This document shows, piece after piece, positions 7,969 through 16,963 of a stretch of 64,000 nt of DNA. Below the pieces are notes generated by a model. It saw only the letters and a list, made by a program, of their open reading frames with translations. It did not search any database and had not been told where the DNA came from. A program made the position numbers and the translations under genes. How positions within the stretch are numbered: the stretch's first letter is position 1; each line of letters begins with the position of its first letter. This stretch comes from DALYJJ01 sp033763935 (GTDB lineage: Bacteria > Acidobacteriota > Terriglobia > Bryobacterales > Bryobacteraceae): NCBI GenBank assembly GCA_033763935.1, contig JANRJO010000102.1:17976-81975 (forward strand), read 5' to 3'.

Positions 7969-9222
7969 CTACAGGAGCTTCGTGACGCCCGGCGTGTAGA
8001 CGGGGTAGGTGCCGTCAGGGCCGGGCTTCACCGGGGCTTCCGCGTCCTCGTGCACGTCTTCCGGGCGCGGCGCGAAGTAGAAGTTGGAGTTGCTCACCTT
8101 GTCCCAGGTGATCTCCTGGCCGGTGTAGCAGCTGAGCTGTCCCATGATGGTGATGAGGGTGCTGCGGACCATGTAGTCGCCGTTGTTGATCGGCGTACTC
8201 TTGCGGATGGCATCGAAGAGGGCGACGTGCTCCAAGTCGTACGCGGGGTTCTTCGATTTCGACCCCGGGGATTCGTACGGGTTTTCGCCGGTGATCCGGA
8301 GGTTGAGCAGGTCGCACTGGCCCTTGGTGCCGAGCATCAGGCTGGAGTTCTCGTTGTAGCAGTTATCGATGGTGCGGCAGAGGGCGTAGACGCGGACGTT
8401 GTCGGGGAAGTCGTAGACGACGGAGTGGTGGTCGAAGACGTTGCCGTAGATTTCGCCTTTCAGAGTAGAGCGACCGCCCATGCCGTAGCAGCGGCGGGGG
8501 GCGGCGTTGCCCAGGGCCCAACTGGAGCGGTCGAGGTTGTGGATGAGGGTTTGGGGGACGTCGTCACCGCAGAGCCAGTTGAAATGGTATTGGTTTGAGC
8601 CCTGCCAAACGATCTCCTTCATATTGGGGCGGCGCGGGTAGAGGACGTAGGGCGGACGGAGCCAGGTCTCCTGGATGGCGACGATGCGGCCGATTGCGCC
8701 GTCGTGGACGCGCTTCATCAGGTCGATGTAGCCGGGGTGGTAGCGGCTCTGGAGGCCGGAGACGACGGAGAGGCGCTTGGCCTTCGCGGTTTCGACGGCG
8801 GCGCGGACCATCTGGATGCCGGCGGGGTCGACGGCGTGCGGTTTCTCGACGAAGACGTGTTTGCCGGCGTCAATGGCGGCCTTCAAGTGCAGCGGGTGGA
8901 ATTTCGCCGCGTTGGCAATGACGACGACGTCGACGTCGGAGGCGACCACCTTCTTATAGCAGTCGTAGCCGCCGAAGAGGCGGCTGTCGGGGACGTCGAC
9001 CTGATCGGGGTACTTCGACTTCAGGGCGGTACGCTTCTCCTCCGCGCGGTCGCGGAGCAGGTCGCCCATAGCGCGGATCTGGATGTCCTTGCCGGCATTC
9101 ATGGCGTTCATGGCCGCCGCCTCGCCGCGGCCGCCGCAGCCGATGACGCCGACCTTGATGACGCCGGAGCCTTGCAGAAAGAAGCCAGCCGGCAACGTGG
9201 CCAGCACATCGCGTCTCGTCAT
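7969..9222 (-). CDS. Gfo/Idh/MocA-family oxidoreductase
   Basis: An NAD(P)-dependent sugar or inositol-type oxidoreductase, 417 residues. A Rossmann motif VGVIGCGGRGEAA follows a short N-terminal signal-like segment (MTRRDVLATLPAGFF) that resembles a Tat signal, as in many acidobacterial and planctomycete members. The lysine of the family motif is in VFVEKPHAVDP. It has a strong ribosome-binding site (AAGGAG) ahead of the ATG at 9222. It is the last gene of the run TonB receptor > TIM-barrel isomerase > ThuA protein > oxidoreductase, 15 bp after the ThuA gene. Context suggests oxidation/epimerisation of an imported sugar; the substrate is not readable from sequence. Confidence 0.9.
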   Translation of the reverse strand: MTRRDVLATLPAGFFLQGSGVIKVGVIGCGGRGEAAAMNAMNAGKDIQIRAMGDLLRDRAEEKRTALKSKYPDQVDVPDSRLFGGYDCYKKVVASDVDVVVIANAAKFHPLHLKAAIDAGKHVFVEKPHAVDPAGIQMVRAAVETAKAKRLSVVSGLQSRYHPGYIDLMKRVHDGAIGRIVAIQETWLRPPYVLYPRRPNMKEIVWQGSNQYHFNWLCGDDVPQTLIHNLDRSSWALGNAAPRRCYGMGGRSTLKGEIYGNVFDHHSVVYDFPDNVRVYALCRTIDNCYNENSSLMLGTKGQCDLLNLRITGENPYESPGSKSKNPAYDLEHVALFDAIRKSTPINNGDYMVRSTLITIMGQLSCYTGQEITWDKVSNSNFYFAPRPEDVHEDAEAPVKPGPDGTYPVYTPGVTKLL

Positions 9223-9237
9223 GGATCAACTCCTTTG

Positions 9238-10608
9238 CTACTTGCGACGGGCCACCCACTCGACAGTGTTGTGGAGCAGGCGGCGGAATCCGGGGTTATG
9301 GAAGGTTGAGGCCGAGTGGCCGAGCTGGATATAGACGACGCGGGCGGTCTTGGAGGGGCCGATATAGACCACGGGGCGATCGTTCAAAGAGTTTGCCGTT
9401 TCCATGAGCACCTCGATGCCCGGGGCGTGCCACATATCCTTATACATTTCGTCTTCGACGAGCAGCGGGGGGACACCCTCGAGAACGGGGTGACGTTCCT
9501 TGCCTCTACTGGGCGTGACAAAGAACTCAATATCTTCCTTGTAACTGCTTTTCTTGTATTCGCCCTGGGCTTCGACGAAGAACTTACCGCCGGTGACTTC
9601 CTGCCACCACCAGGGCCACTCCGTGTAGTCGACGATGGCGTGGTGGAGACTGATGACCCCCTTGCCCGAGTCGACCCACTGTTTGAGCCAGTCGCGGGTT
9701 TTGGGGTCGATCTTGTCGTACATGTCGTGGAGGAGGAGGACGTCGTATCGGTCCTGGCGATGGCGGATCATTTCGGCGTGAGACTGGGCGTGGCGCCATT
9801 GGACGCCGGGGAGTTCGCTGAGGGCGTGGTAGAAGTCTTCGGGGTAGCCGTGGCCGCCGGTGACGGCGAGAACGCGCACCGCGGTGGCGGCTGCCGCGCG
9901 TTGAGGGGGAGCAGCGCCGGTAGTGGCCCAATGGGCGGCGCGGCGGAAGAGGTGCTGTGTACCTCGCTCGTGGAGCGCGGTGGCGTCATGACCGAGGGAA
10001 GTGACGAAGACGCGGCCCTTGCCGTACTGATTGACCCAGGCAACGGGCTCGGTCCCGCCTGTTCCGCCAGCTTCCCGGGCGCTGGCAGCGGTAGCGACGA
10101 CGTTCGTCCCGGGCAGCAGCGTGAAGCCATGATAGAGTTCGTCGTTCGCGTGGAAGGCGGATTCGCCGCAGACGTCGTAGCCCGCGCATTTCACCTCGAA
10201 GAGGCCGCGGCGCGCGTGGCCGATCTTCGCCGCTTCCCAGCGGACGCCGAGCATCTTCGACCACTCGGGCCAACCGGCGCCGCCGTCGTGCCACATCATT
10301 GCGGCGTCGCGCTTCATGCCGAACCACTCGCCGTAGAGCGCCTGATGAAAGGCGACGAGGCCGCCCCCCTCGCGGACGAAGGCTTCGAGGGCCTTCTCCT
10401 GGGCGGGACCGAGGCGCGGGCCGTTGTAGTTGACGGCGACGGCGCGGTAGCCGCGCAGGGCTTCGGCGGTGACGGCGCGGGCGTCTTCGATCACTCGCGT
10501 TTCACAGGGCGCGAAGGCCCGCACGAGTTCAGGCGTGGTCTCCTGCCAGCGGTGGTACGGGAGGTCCGTCTCACCGGTGAGCAGCAGTACCAGGCACGCG
10601 GCGAGCAT
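9238..10608 (-). CDS. protein with two ThuA-like domains
   Basis: A 456-residue protein in which a ThuA-like (glutamine-amidotransferase-fold) module appears twice. The first has GGGLVAFHQALYGEWFG and ends in GKGRVFVTSLGHD. The second begins RVLAVTGGHGYPEDFYHAL, carries GKGVISLHHAIVDYTEW, and ends in RVVYIQLGHS. ThuA proteins are linked to trehalose/disaccharide 3-keto metabolism and often pair with Gfo/Idh enzymes, as here. The N-terminus (MLAACLVLLLTGETDLP) is a short hydrophobic, probably signal-like, segment. The start ATG lies 3 bp past the isomerase stop, indicating coupling. Biochemical activity of double-ThuA proteins is unknown to me. Confidence 0.85.
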   Translation of the reverse strand: MLAACLVLLLTGETDLPYHRWQETTPELVRAFAPCETRVIEDARAVTAEALRGYRAVAVNYNGPRLGPAQEKALEAFVREGGGLVAFHQALYGEWFGMKRDAAMMWHDGGAGWPEWSKMLGVRWEAAKIGHARRGLFEVKCAGYDVCGESAFHANDELYHGFTLLPGTNVVATAASAREAGGTGGTEPVAWVNQYGKGRVFVTSLGHDATALHERGTQHLFRRAAHWATTGAAPPQRAAAATAVRVLAVTGGHGYPEDFYHALSELPGVQWRHAQSHAEMIRHRQDRYDVLLLHDMYDKIDPKTRDWLKQWVDSGKGVISLHHAIVDYTEWPWWWQEVTGGKFFVEAQGEYKKSSYKEDIEFFVTPSRGKERHPVLEGVPPLLVEDEMYKDMWHAPGIEVLMETANSLNDRPVVYIGPSKTARVVYIQLGHSASTFHNPGFRRLLHNTVEWVARRK

Positions 10609-10611
10609 ACG

Positions 10612-11472
10612 CTACGCCACCTGCGCCGAGGCAAGGGCGTGGCGGGTCCAGGCGAGGCTGCGTTCGATCATCTCGCCCCCGGCCCCCTCGCACTCCAGGC
10701 TCAAGACGCCGTCGTAGCCGTGGTCTTCGAGGATCCGGAGACAAGAGAGGATGTTAGCGGCGTTGACGCCCTCTCCAATGGCACAGTGAGAGACGGCGAT
10801 GCCGGTGAGGTCGCCGCGGGAGGCGGCAGCGAGCGACTCGCTGACGTCCTTAATGTGGACGTGGCTGACCTTGGCGACGAAGTGGTCGAGGAACGCCACC
10901 GGGTCCTGGCCGGCGATGAAGGTGTTGCCGGTGTCCATGTTCAGGCGGAGATGCGGCGAGTCGACGAAGGCGAGCATTTCGGACAGGAACTCGGGCTTGG
11001 TGGTGTAGTAGCCGTGGGGCTCGATGTTGATGGTGATGCCGTAGCGCTCGGCTACGGGAACGACCTGGCGGTAGATGCGGCGCATCTGGTCGAGCACTTC
11101 GGCGTCGGTGGCGCCCTCCGGTTTGAAGCGGTCGTCGGTGGTGTCGACGTAGCGGCAGCCGGCAAGGGCGGCCCAGCGAATGGTGTGCAGGATGTACTCG
11201 ACGCCGAGGGAAGCGCCCTCCGGGATGGAGAGCGGGAACGCGGCGTCGATCTGCGAGAGCTGGAGGCCGAGTTGGTCCAGCTTGCGGCGGATGGCGGCTG
11301 GATCCTGCCAGAGGGCGATGTGGGGCTGATAGCCGAGGCCGTGAATCCAGCTGACGCCGTCGATGGCCCCGCATTCGATCCACTGGAGGCCGTTCTTGGC
11401 GGCCCACTCCGCAGCCTGCTGGAAGGACCAGTAGGCGGAATTAAAAGCGTCGGTGTGAAATCCGATATTCAT
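10612..11472 (-). CDS. TIM-barrel sugar isomerase/epimerase, copy A
   Basis: A xylose-isomerase-like TIM-barrel protein (286 aa) of the IolE/sugar phosphate isomerase-epimerase superfamily. Metal and substrate residues are placed as in the family: Glu in NIEPHGYYTTK, Asp in LNMDTGNTF, His in HVHIKD and the final Glu in SLECEG. It is nearly collinear with the gene at 16020-16910, sharing blocks such as WIECGAIDGVSWIHGLGYQP and TTKPEFLSEML. Start ATG at 11472; it lies 22 bp after the TonB receptor stop and is followed after 3 bp by the ThuA gene. It probably interconverts keto- and aldose-type intermediates of the sugar imported by the neighbouring receptor. Confidence 0.9.
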   Translation of the reverse strand: MNIGFHTDAFNSAYWSFQQAAEWAAKNGLQWIECGAIDGVSWIHGLGYQPHIALWQDPAAIRRKLDQLGLQLSQIDAAFPLSIPEGASLGVEYILHTIRWAALAGCRYVDTTDDRFKPEGATDAEVLDQMRRIYRQVVPVAERYGITINIEPHGYYTTKPEFLSEMLAFVDSPHLRLNMDTGNTFIAGQDPVAFLDHFVAKVSHVHIKDVSESLAAASRGDLTGIAVSHCAIGEGVNAANILSCLRILEDHGYDGVLSLECEGAGGEMIERSLAWTRHALASAQVA

Positions 11473-11494
11473 GTCCTAACGCCTCGTTGGAAGA

Positions 11495-14400
11495 CTACCA
11501 CAGGGCTTTGAAGCCGAGTTGGACGGAGCGGGGAAGCCCGTTCCCGATCCACTCGAAGCCGGGGAAGATGGTGCCGAAGTTGGGGTCGGTGGGATTCGCG
11601 TTGAAGCGGCCCCGCGGGATGTTGAAGTTGTTCAGGGCGTTGAAGGCCTCGGCGCGGAACTGGAAGCGGAGGCGCTCGGTGATCTGGGTCATCTTGTTGA
11701 GCGACAGATCCATATTCATCTGCGGCTTCATACGGATCTGGCCATCGCGGAAGGGCGAGAGGCGGACGTTGCCGTAGCGGTTGGAGGGGGCGATGAGCCA
11801 GTCATAGGAGGAGAGATCCGTGGCCGAGCAGCCGTTGCGCTGGACGGAGTAGGCCATGGGCGTGATGTTGCCGTTGAGGTCCATGTTGAGGACGCAACCG
11901 CCCCAGCCGCGCACCTGGTGTTGTTTCCAATCGACTTCGCGGGCGGAGTTGCGGAGGCGGAGCGCGCCGGCGGGGAGGTCCGCGGGTTCGCCGGACTGCC
12001 AGGTGAAGAACGAGTTTACGGTCCAACCGCCGACCAAGCGACGGACGAAGCCGTTAGCGGTGGCGAGGAAGCGCTGGCCGCGGCCGAAGGGCAGTTCGTA
12101 GGCGGTGGAGAACTTGAAGACGTGCGGGCGGTCGAGGAAGTAGAGGCTCTGCTGCGGCGTCCGGGTGAATTCATTCATCCAGCCGGAGCGCTCGATCTGT
12201 TTTGAGAACACGTAGTTGGCATTCAGGAAGAGGCCTTCCTTCAGGCGGAGGTTGTAGTTGACCTGGGCGGAGTTGTACCAGAGGCGGCCATCGTTGCGGC
12301 CGCCCTGAGGGAGGTCGCCGTCGAACTGCGGGAAGGGGCGGCTCATCTGATAGCGACTGAGGCGGGCGGCGCTGAAGAGGTTGGTGCCACGGAAGGCTTC
12401 GATGCCGCGGAAGGGGTTGTCGACGAGTTCATCGCAGAAGGAGAAGCGGCCGCCCTGGAGCGGATCGCAGCGGCGGAAGAGCTCGTTCGAGGGGTTGTTG
12501 GAGCGGATCCAAGTCTGGTGGTCGCGAATGCGGCTGCCGACGTAGCTGGCGTCGATGGTGGAGGTCTTCGAGAGCTGGTATTGGAAGCCGACGCTGAACT
12601 GCCGCGTCTGGGGGATGCGGTAGTCGGGGTTGAACCAGGTGAAGCTGCGGCCAAGGAAAGTATTGGCGCCCAGGCCGGAGCCGGCGGGCACGGCGAGGCC
12701 GTTGGGATACGGGTTGCTGAAGATGTTGGGCGTCGGCGAACGGCCGTCGTCGTTGGTGGTGACCAGAGGCGTGAAGGTGGAGAAGCCGACGGTCTGCATG
12801 AAGTCGTTGTTGATGGGGTTGGCGTAGAAGAGGCCGAAGCCGCCGCGCATGACGAGTTTGCTGGTGACCTGGTAGGCGAAGCCGATGCGGGGTTGCCAGT
12901 TGTTCCAGTCAATGTTGGCGGCGCGCGGGGGAGCGCCATCGACACCGGCGAAGCGGACGCTGCCGCTGAGGTTGGCGAGCTGCGGATAGAGGGCCAACAT
13001 ATTGGCTGGAATCTGGCTGCGGATGGGGCTGGCGACGGAGGCGTCGAAGCCGGCGTTGATGCGGTCGTACTTCTCGTCGGGCGGAGTGTTTACGTCGAGC
13101 CTCAGGCCGAGGTTGAGGGTGAGGCGGCGGGTAATTTTCCAATCGTCCTGGATGAAGGGCGATGCGTACCAGAGGCGAAAGAAGGGCAGCACGACGAAGT
13201 CGGACTGCCCGCTGGCGGGAGCGCCCAGCAAGAAACTGGCGAAACCGTCACCGCTGTTCACTTCCGTGGCACCGAGGTTCCAGGCTTCACGGGTGAACGT
13301 ACTGCCGCTGAAGAAGTAGAGCGGGTTGCCGCTGTTGCGCACCATGTAATGGGTGCGGCGGAGGTCCATGCCGGCCTTGATGCTGTGGGTGCCCCAGATC
13401 TTGGTGAGGGAACCCTGCAGGCTATAGGTGTTAGTGATGTTGAGATTGCGGGCGCGGCCGAGGGAGTTGTAGTTCTGGAAGTCCCAGCGGCCGAAGTAGG
13501 CGGGCTGCGGGAGCTGGGAGATGAGGGAGGCGGGGAGGCCTAACGATGTGAGGTCGAAGCCTTCGTTCGCGGCGCCGAAGCCGCCTTCGACGTAGCGCGC
13601 GCCATTGAGGCGGACGTTGACGACGAGGGTGGGGCTGAGGGTGCTCACCCAATCCCACAGGTGCGCGTGATTGATGCGCAGGAAGGGCTGCTGCCCGTCG
13701 GTACCGGGCTGGTTGTCGATGCCGTTCGACATACGGTCTTCGTCAAAGCGGTTCTTTGCGTAGCGGTAATAGAAGCGGTTCTTGGAGCCGACGACGAAGT
13801 CGCCGCGCGCGGCGAGGTTGTAGAACTCGTACAGCGCCGAGTAGTTGGGGAACAGGAGGTTCTGAGTGGAGTAGCGGACGCCCGTGGTCGTCGCGTTGGG
13901 CTCCGGCATGAAGCGGGTGACGGCGCGGGCGACGGGGTGGATGCGCTCGGCGGGAATGCGATTACCGGGGAAGGGGGAGCGGACCCAGTTGCCATTGGCG
14001 TCGAGGCGTCCGGTGGCGGGATCGAAGATGGTGATGGGGGCGCCGGCAGCGTTGGTGAGGCGGGAGAAATCGCCGTTGCGCATTTCCATGGCGGGGTAGC
14101 TGAGGCGGAGCGGTTGGGGCAGGTCCTCGTTATAGTTCTCCCAGCTGCCGAGCCAGAAGATGCGGAGGCGCTCGCTGTTCTTGGTGAGCAGTTTCGGGAT
14201 GTAGAGAGGGCCGTCCAACTGGAAGCCGTACTGGTCGACTCGCTGGGTGGCTTTGGGGGCGCCGATGGCGTTGTTCTGAAAGCTGTTGGCGTTGAGGGCG
14301 GTGCGGCGGAGGAAGCCCCAGCCGGTGGCGTGGAAGTCGCTGGTGCCGCTCTTAAGGGTCATGTTGACGATACCGCCGGTGGTCTTGCCGTAGGCGGCGT

Positions 14401-15082
14401 CGTAGCTATTGGTCTGGATGGAGACTTCCTGCACGTTCTCGGCGATGGGCACGTAGGCGATGTTGTTGGCGCCGACCTGCGCGTTGTTGGGCGCGCCGTC
14501 GATCTGGAACTCGTTGTTGGACTGGAGGCCGCCGTTGATGGACCACTCGGCGATGGCGCCGTTGGCGAAGGGCTGCTGCCAGATGGCCGCGCCGCGGAAG
14601 GTGGAGGCGGGCAGGAGGGCGCCGAGCATGAGAGGGTTGCGGGCGTTGAGGGGGAGCTCCTGGGCCATGCGCGAGTTGACGACGGCGCCGCGGGAGGCGG
14701 TTTGCGTTTCGAGGAGGGCGGCTTCGCCGGAGACGGTGACGGTTTCCGTGAGGGTGCCCAGGTCGAGTTGGAGATCGATGCCGGCGACCTGAGCGCTCTG
14801 GAGGATGACGTTTTCGCGCAGGAGGGTTTTGAAGCCGGTGGCGGAGGCCTTGATGGTGTAGGTTCCGGGAGGGAGGAAGCTGAAGGCGTAGACGCCTTCG
14901 TTGTTGGAGACGGTTTTCGAGACCTCGCCGGTGGCGGCGGCGGTGATCTCGACGGTGGCGTTGGCGACGGTGCTTCCGCTGGCATCGAGGACGCGGCCGC
15001 TGAGTCGCGCGCGGTAGTCCTGGGCCACGAGGGTGAGGGTTAGGGTGAGAACGGAAATGAGCCGTAGAACCGTCCGAAACAT
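11495..15082 (-). CDS. Oar-like TonB-dependent receptor, 1195 aa
   Basis: A full-length outer-membrane receptor: signal peptide (MFRTVLRLISVLTLTLTLVA), carboxypeptidase-regulatory-like sandwich (LSGRVLDASGSTVANATVEI onward), plug domain with ELPLNARNPLMLGALLP, then a long barrel ending ...SVQLGFKALW with terminal aromatic Trp, as required for barrel insertion. A consensus ribosome-binding site (GGAGGT) sits 5-10 bp before ATG 15082. First gene of the minus-strand sugar operon, with a FadR-operator-like site 18 bp upstream of the start. Likely the substrate importer of the module. Confidence 0.93.
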   Translation of the reverse strand: MFRTVLRLISVLTLTLTLVAQDYRARLSGRVLDASGSTVANATVEITAAATGEVSKTVSNNEGVYAFSFLPPGTYTIKASATGFKTLLRENVILQSAQVAGIDLQLDLGTLTETVTVSGEAALLETQTASRGAVVNSRMAQELPLNARNPLMLGALLPASTFRGAAIWQQPFANGAIAEWSINGGLQSNNEFQIDGAPNNAQVGANNIAYVPIAENVQEVSIQTNSYDAAYGKTTGGIVNMTLKSGTSDFHATGWGFLRRTALNANSFQNNAIGAPKATQRVDQYGFQLDGPLYIPKLLTKNSERLRIFWLGSWENYNEDLPQPLRLSYPAMEMRNGDFSRLTNAAGAPITIFDPATGRLDANGNWVRSPFPGNRIPAERIHPVARAVTRFMPEPNATTTGVRYSTQNLLFPNYSALYEFYNLAARGDFVVGSKNRFYYRYAKNRFDEDRMSNGIDNQPGTDGQQPFLRINHAHLWDWVSTLSPTLVVNVRLNGARYVEGGFGAANEGFDLTSLGLPASLISQLPQPAYFGRWDFQNYNSLGRARNLNITNTYSLQGSLTKIWGTHSIKAGMDLRRTHYMVRNSGNPLYFFSGSTFTREAWNLGATEVNSGDGFASFLLGAPASGQSDFVVLPFFRLWYASPFIQDDWKITRRLTLNLGLRLDVNTPPDEKYDRINAGFDASVASPIRSQIPANMLALYPQLANLSGSVRFAGVDGAPPRAANIDWNNWQPRIGFAYQVTSKLVMRGGFGLFYANPINNDFMQTVGFSTFTPLVTTNDDGRSPTPNIFSNPYPNGLAVPAGSGLGANTFLGRSFTWFNPDYRIPQTRQFSVGFQYQLSKTSTIDASYVGSRIRDHQTWIRSNNPSNELFRRCDPLQGGRFSFCDELVDNPFRGIEAFRGTNLFSAARLSRYQMSRPFPQFDGDLPQGGRNDGRLWYNSAQVNYNLRLKEGLFLNANYVFSKQIERSGWMNEFTRTPQQSLYFLDRPHVFKFSTAYELPFGRGQRFLATANGFVRRLVGGWTVNSFFTWQSGEPADLPAGALRLRNSAREVDWKQHQVRGWGGCVLNMDLNGNITPMAYSVQRNGCSATDLSSYDWLIAPSNRYGNVRLSPFRDGQIRMKPQMNMDLSLNKMTQITERLRFQFRAEAFNALNNFNIPRGRFNANPTDPNFGTIFPGFEWIGNGLPRSVQLGFKALW

Positions 15083-15099
15083 GGGACCTCCTGAGATCC

Positions 15100-15110
15100 T
15101 GGTCTTACCA
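15100..15110. promoter_or_regulatory. operator-like palindrome TGGTCTTACCA
   Basis: A perfect inverted repeat TGGT-N3-ACCA, the core recognised by FadR-subfamily GntR regulators, located 18-28 bp upstream of the TonB receptor start and divergent from a FadR-type gene. Direct evidence is the palindrome and its position; binding is inferred. Confidence 0.6.
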
Positions 15111-15215
15111 AGGGATCGTGCTTATCGAGGCTACGGCGTTTTACTCTTGCAGCACAATGAGAAACGTGCGATTTTACTGAGTGCTGCCGAGGGCTGCCTT
15201 CCCAGGCACCCAAAG

Positions 15216-15226
15216 TGGTAAGACCG
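15216..15226. promoter_or_regulatory. second operator-like site TGGTAAGACCG
   Basis: A near-palindrome TGGT-N3-ACCG, matching the 15100-15110 site at all but the last base outside the spacer, about 116 bp away. It would lie in the leader of the regulator gene if translation starts at TTG 15247. Two sites in the intergenic space suggest joint control of both divergent transcripts. Confidence 0.45.
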
Positions 15227-15246
15227 CTGAGCGGGAGGGTAGTGAA

Positions 15247-16017
15247 TTGGTCTGGCTACGCCGGGTCGACGACAGCAAGCAGCCGGAGCGAACAGGCGGG
15301 CGAGCGGAGGGTGCGGAGGCGCCTCGGGGCGAAGACGGGAGCAGCCGCAGCGTGCTGGATCGACTTCGGACGTACTTGTTGGAGCAGGGATGGGAGACGG
15401 GGTCGCGGCTGCCGGCGGAGAGGGCGATGGCGGAGGCCGTAGGGGTGGGGCGGCCGGCGCTGCGGGAAGGGTTGAAGACACTGGCGGCGCTGGGCATTGT
15501 GGAGAGCCATCGGGGCGCGGGGAGCCTGCTGCGGTCGCGCGAGGCGTTGGAGAGCCTGGGGCGGATCAGCCAGCGGCCGGTGCCGGCGCGGTATGGAACG
15601 CTGGACGTGCTGGAGGTGCGGCGGATGATGGAGCCGAAGGCGGCGTGGTTTGCGACCACGCGGGCGGGGGAGCGGGAACTGCGGGAGGTGGAGGAGGCGC
15701 GGGTTGCCTTCGAGGAGGCGGTCGGCGGCGAGGCGGCGCCGGAGCGGGTGGCGCGGCTCGATCTGGAACTACACGCGGCGATCCTGCGGGCATCGAAGAA
15801 TCCGCTGCTGGTGTGGATGGGGGACGTGCTGGAGCCGGTCTTGCTGCGTTCGCGGCGGGACTGGGCGCGGACGGGCTTCGACCATGCGAAGACGTGCGAG
15901 GAGCACAGCGCCATCGTACAGGCGATCCTGCGGCGGGACCCGCAGGCGGCGGAATCGGCCATGAGCGAGCATCTGATGGAGATGAGCGCGTCACTGGTAA
16001 AGGAGGCGCGCCGTTAA
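15247..16017 (+). CDS. GntR-family regulator, FadR/FCD type
   Basis: A transcriptional regulator with an N-terminal winged helix-turn-helix (VLDRLRTYLLEQGWETGSRL, then PAERAMAEAVGVGRPALREG and GIVESHRGAGSL) and a C-terminal all-helical FCD effector domain. The latter has conserved LDLELHAAILRASKNP and HSAIVQAILRRD, whose Asp/His residues usually bind a metal that coordinates a carboxylate effector. Start TTG 15247 is chosen because GGGAGGG lies 8 bp upstream; a GTG at 15181 with no ribosome-binding site would add 22 residues. It is followed after 2 bp by isomerase copy B and is divergent from the TonB operon. Probably a local repressor responding to a sugar acid. Confidence 0.88.
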   Translation: MVWLRRVDDSKQPERTGGRAEGAEAPRGEDGSSRSVLDRLRTYLLEQGWETGSRLPAERAMAEAVGVGRPALREGLKTLAALGIVESHRGAGSLLRSREALESLGRISQRPVPARYGTLDVLEVRRMMEPKAAWFATTRAGERELREVEEARVAFEEAVGGEAAPERVARLDLELHAAILRASKNPLLVWMGDVLEPVLLRSRRDWARTGFDHAKTCEEHSAIVQAILRRDPQAAESAMSEHLMEMSASLVKEARR

Positions 16018-16019
16018 CG

Positions 16020-16910
16020 ATGGACCAGATCGGCTTTCATACAGACGCGTTCAATTCGGCGTACTGGTCTTTTGAGCAGGCGCTGGAGTGGGCGCAGCGG
16101 CATGGCGTGCCGTGGATCGAGTGCGGCGCGATCGACGGTGTGAGCTGGATACACGGACTGGGCTATCAGCCGCACATCGCGTTATGGGAAGACCCGGTGC
16201 TGTTGCGGCGAAAGATGGACCGCTACGGGGTGCAGTTCTCGCAGGTGGACGCCGCGTTTCCGTTATCGCGTCCGGAGGGGGCGACGCTGGGCGTCGAGTA
16301 TGTCCTGCACACGATCCGGTGGGCAAAGCTGGCGGGATGCACGCGCATCGACACGACCGATGACCGGGTTCGCCCCGAAGGTCTCACCGACCGGCAGGCG
16401 CTCGAGCATTTGCGAGAGATCTACCTACGCATTCTCCACGTGGCGGAAGCGTACGAGATGATCATCAACATTGAGCCGCACGGCTACTACACGACCAAGC
16501 CCGAGTTTCTCTCCGAAATGCTGAACTTTGCAGATTCGCCCTATCTGGCGCTGAACATGGATCTGGGCAACACGTTCATCGCGGGGCAGGACCCTGTGGC
16601 GATGACGCAGACGTTTCTCGACCGCATTAGCCATGTTCATCTCAAAGATATCGGCGCAGACCTGGCGGCCGAGGCGCGCGGCGAACTGACGGGCGTGGCG
16701 GGCAGCCCCTGCGCACTGGGCGACGGCGTGAACACTGAGAATGTGCGGGCGGCGATTGCGGTCTTGCTGAACGCGGGCTACCGCGGAGTGTTCAGCCTGG
16801 AGTGCGAAGCCCATGGGGGACCGATGCTGGAGCGCAGCCTGGCGTGGGTACGTGGAGAGTTGCGGGGAAAGGTCGAGGCCCCGCGGGCGATGCCGAGCGC
16901 AATTCGATAG
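16020..16910 (+). CDS. TIM-barrel sugar isomerase/epimerase, copy B
   Basis: A 296-residue paralogue of the protein at 10612-11472; by eye well over half of aligned residues are identical, including all predicted metal ligands (IEPHGYYTTK, LNMDLGNTF, HVHLKD, SLECEA). ATG 16020 starts 2 bp after the regulator stop; GGAGG at the end of the regulator gene serves as ribosome-binding site. It differs from copy A mainly in the C-terminal ~20 residues. Having one copy in the catabolic operon and the other co-transcribed with the regulator suggests either dosage under different control or two sequential isomerisations. Confidence 0.9.
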   Translation: MDQIGFHTDAFNSAYWSFEQALEWAQRHGVPWIECGAIDGVSWIHGLGYQPHIALWEDPVLLRRKMDRYGVQFSQVDAAFPLSRPEGATLGVEYVLHTIRWAKLAGCTRIDTTDDRVRPEGLTDRQALEHLREIYLRILHVAEAYEMIINIEPHGYYTTKPEFLSEMLNFADSPYLALNMDLGNTFIAGQDPVAMTQTFLDRISHVHLKDIGADLAAEARGELTGVAGSPCALGDGVNTENVRAAIAVLLNAGYRGVFSLECEAHGGPMLERSLAWVRGELRGKVEAPRAMPSAIR

Positions 16911-16963
16911 GCTTTTGCCTCACATACTTGCTTTTTCGAATCCTTTTTGGCGAAACTCGGGCC

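Noticed and set aside
7963..7980. AAGCTCCT-AC-AGGAGCTT palindrome at the oxidoreductase stop as terminator
   Set aside because: Loop too small, overlaps the stop codon and has no T-run; could be chance.
9316..11511. 731-codon plus-strand open frame antisense to the ThuA and isomerase genes
   Set aside because: Mirror frame of GC-rich coding sequence; Val/Gly/Glu-rich with no domain, while the minus-strand genes are well conserved.
13661..15043. 460-codon plus-strand frame opposite the TonB receptor
   Set aside because: Shadow frame without any motif.
15390..16019. N-terminal extension of isomerase B through the regulator gene
   Set aside because: Glycine-rich out-of-frame translation of the regulator; the real start is ATG 16020, matching the paralogue.
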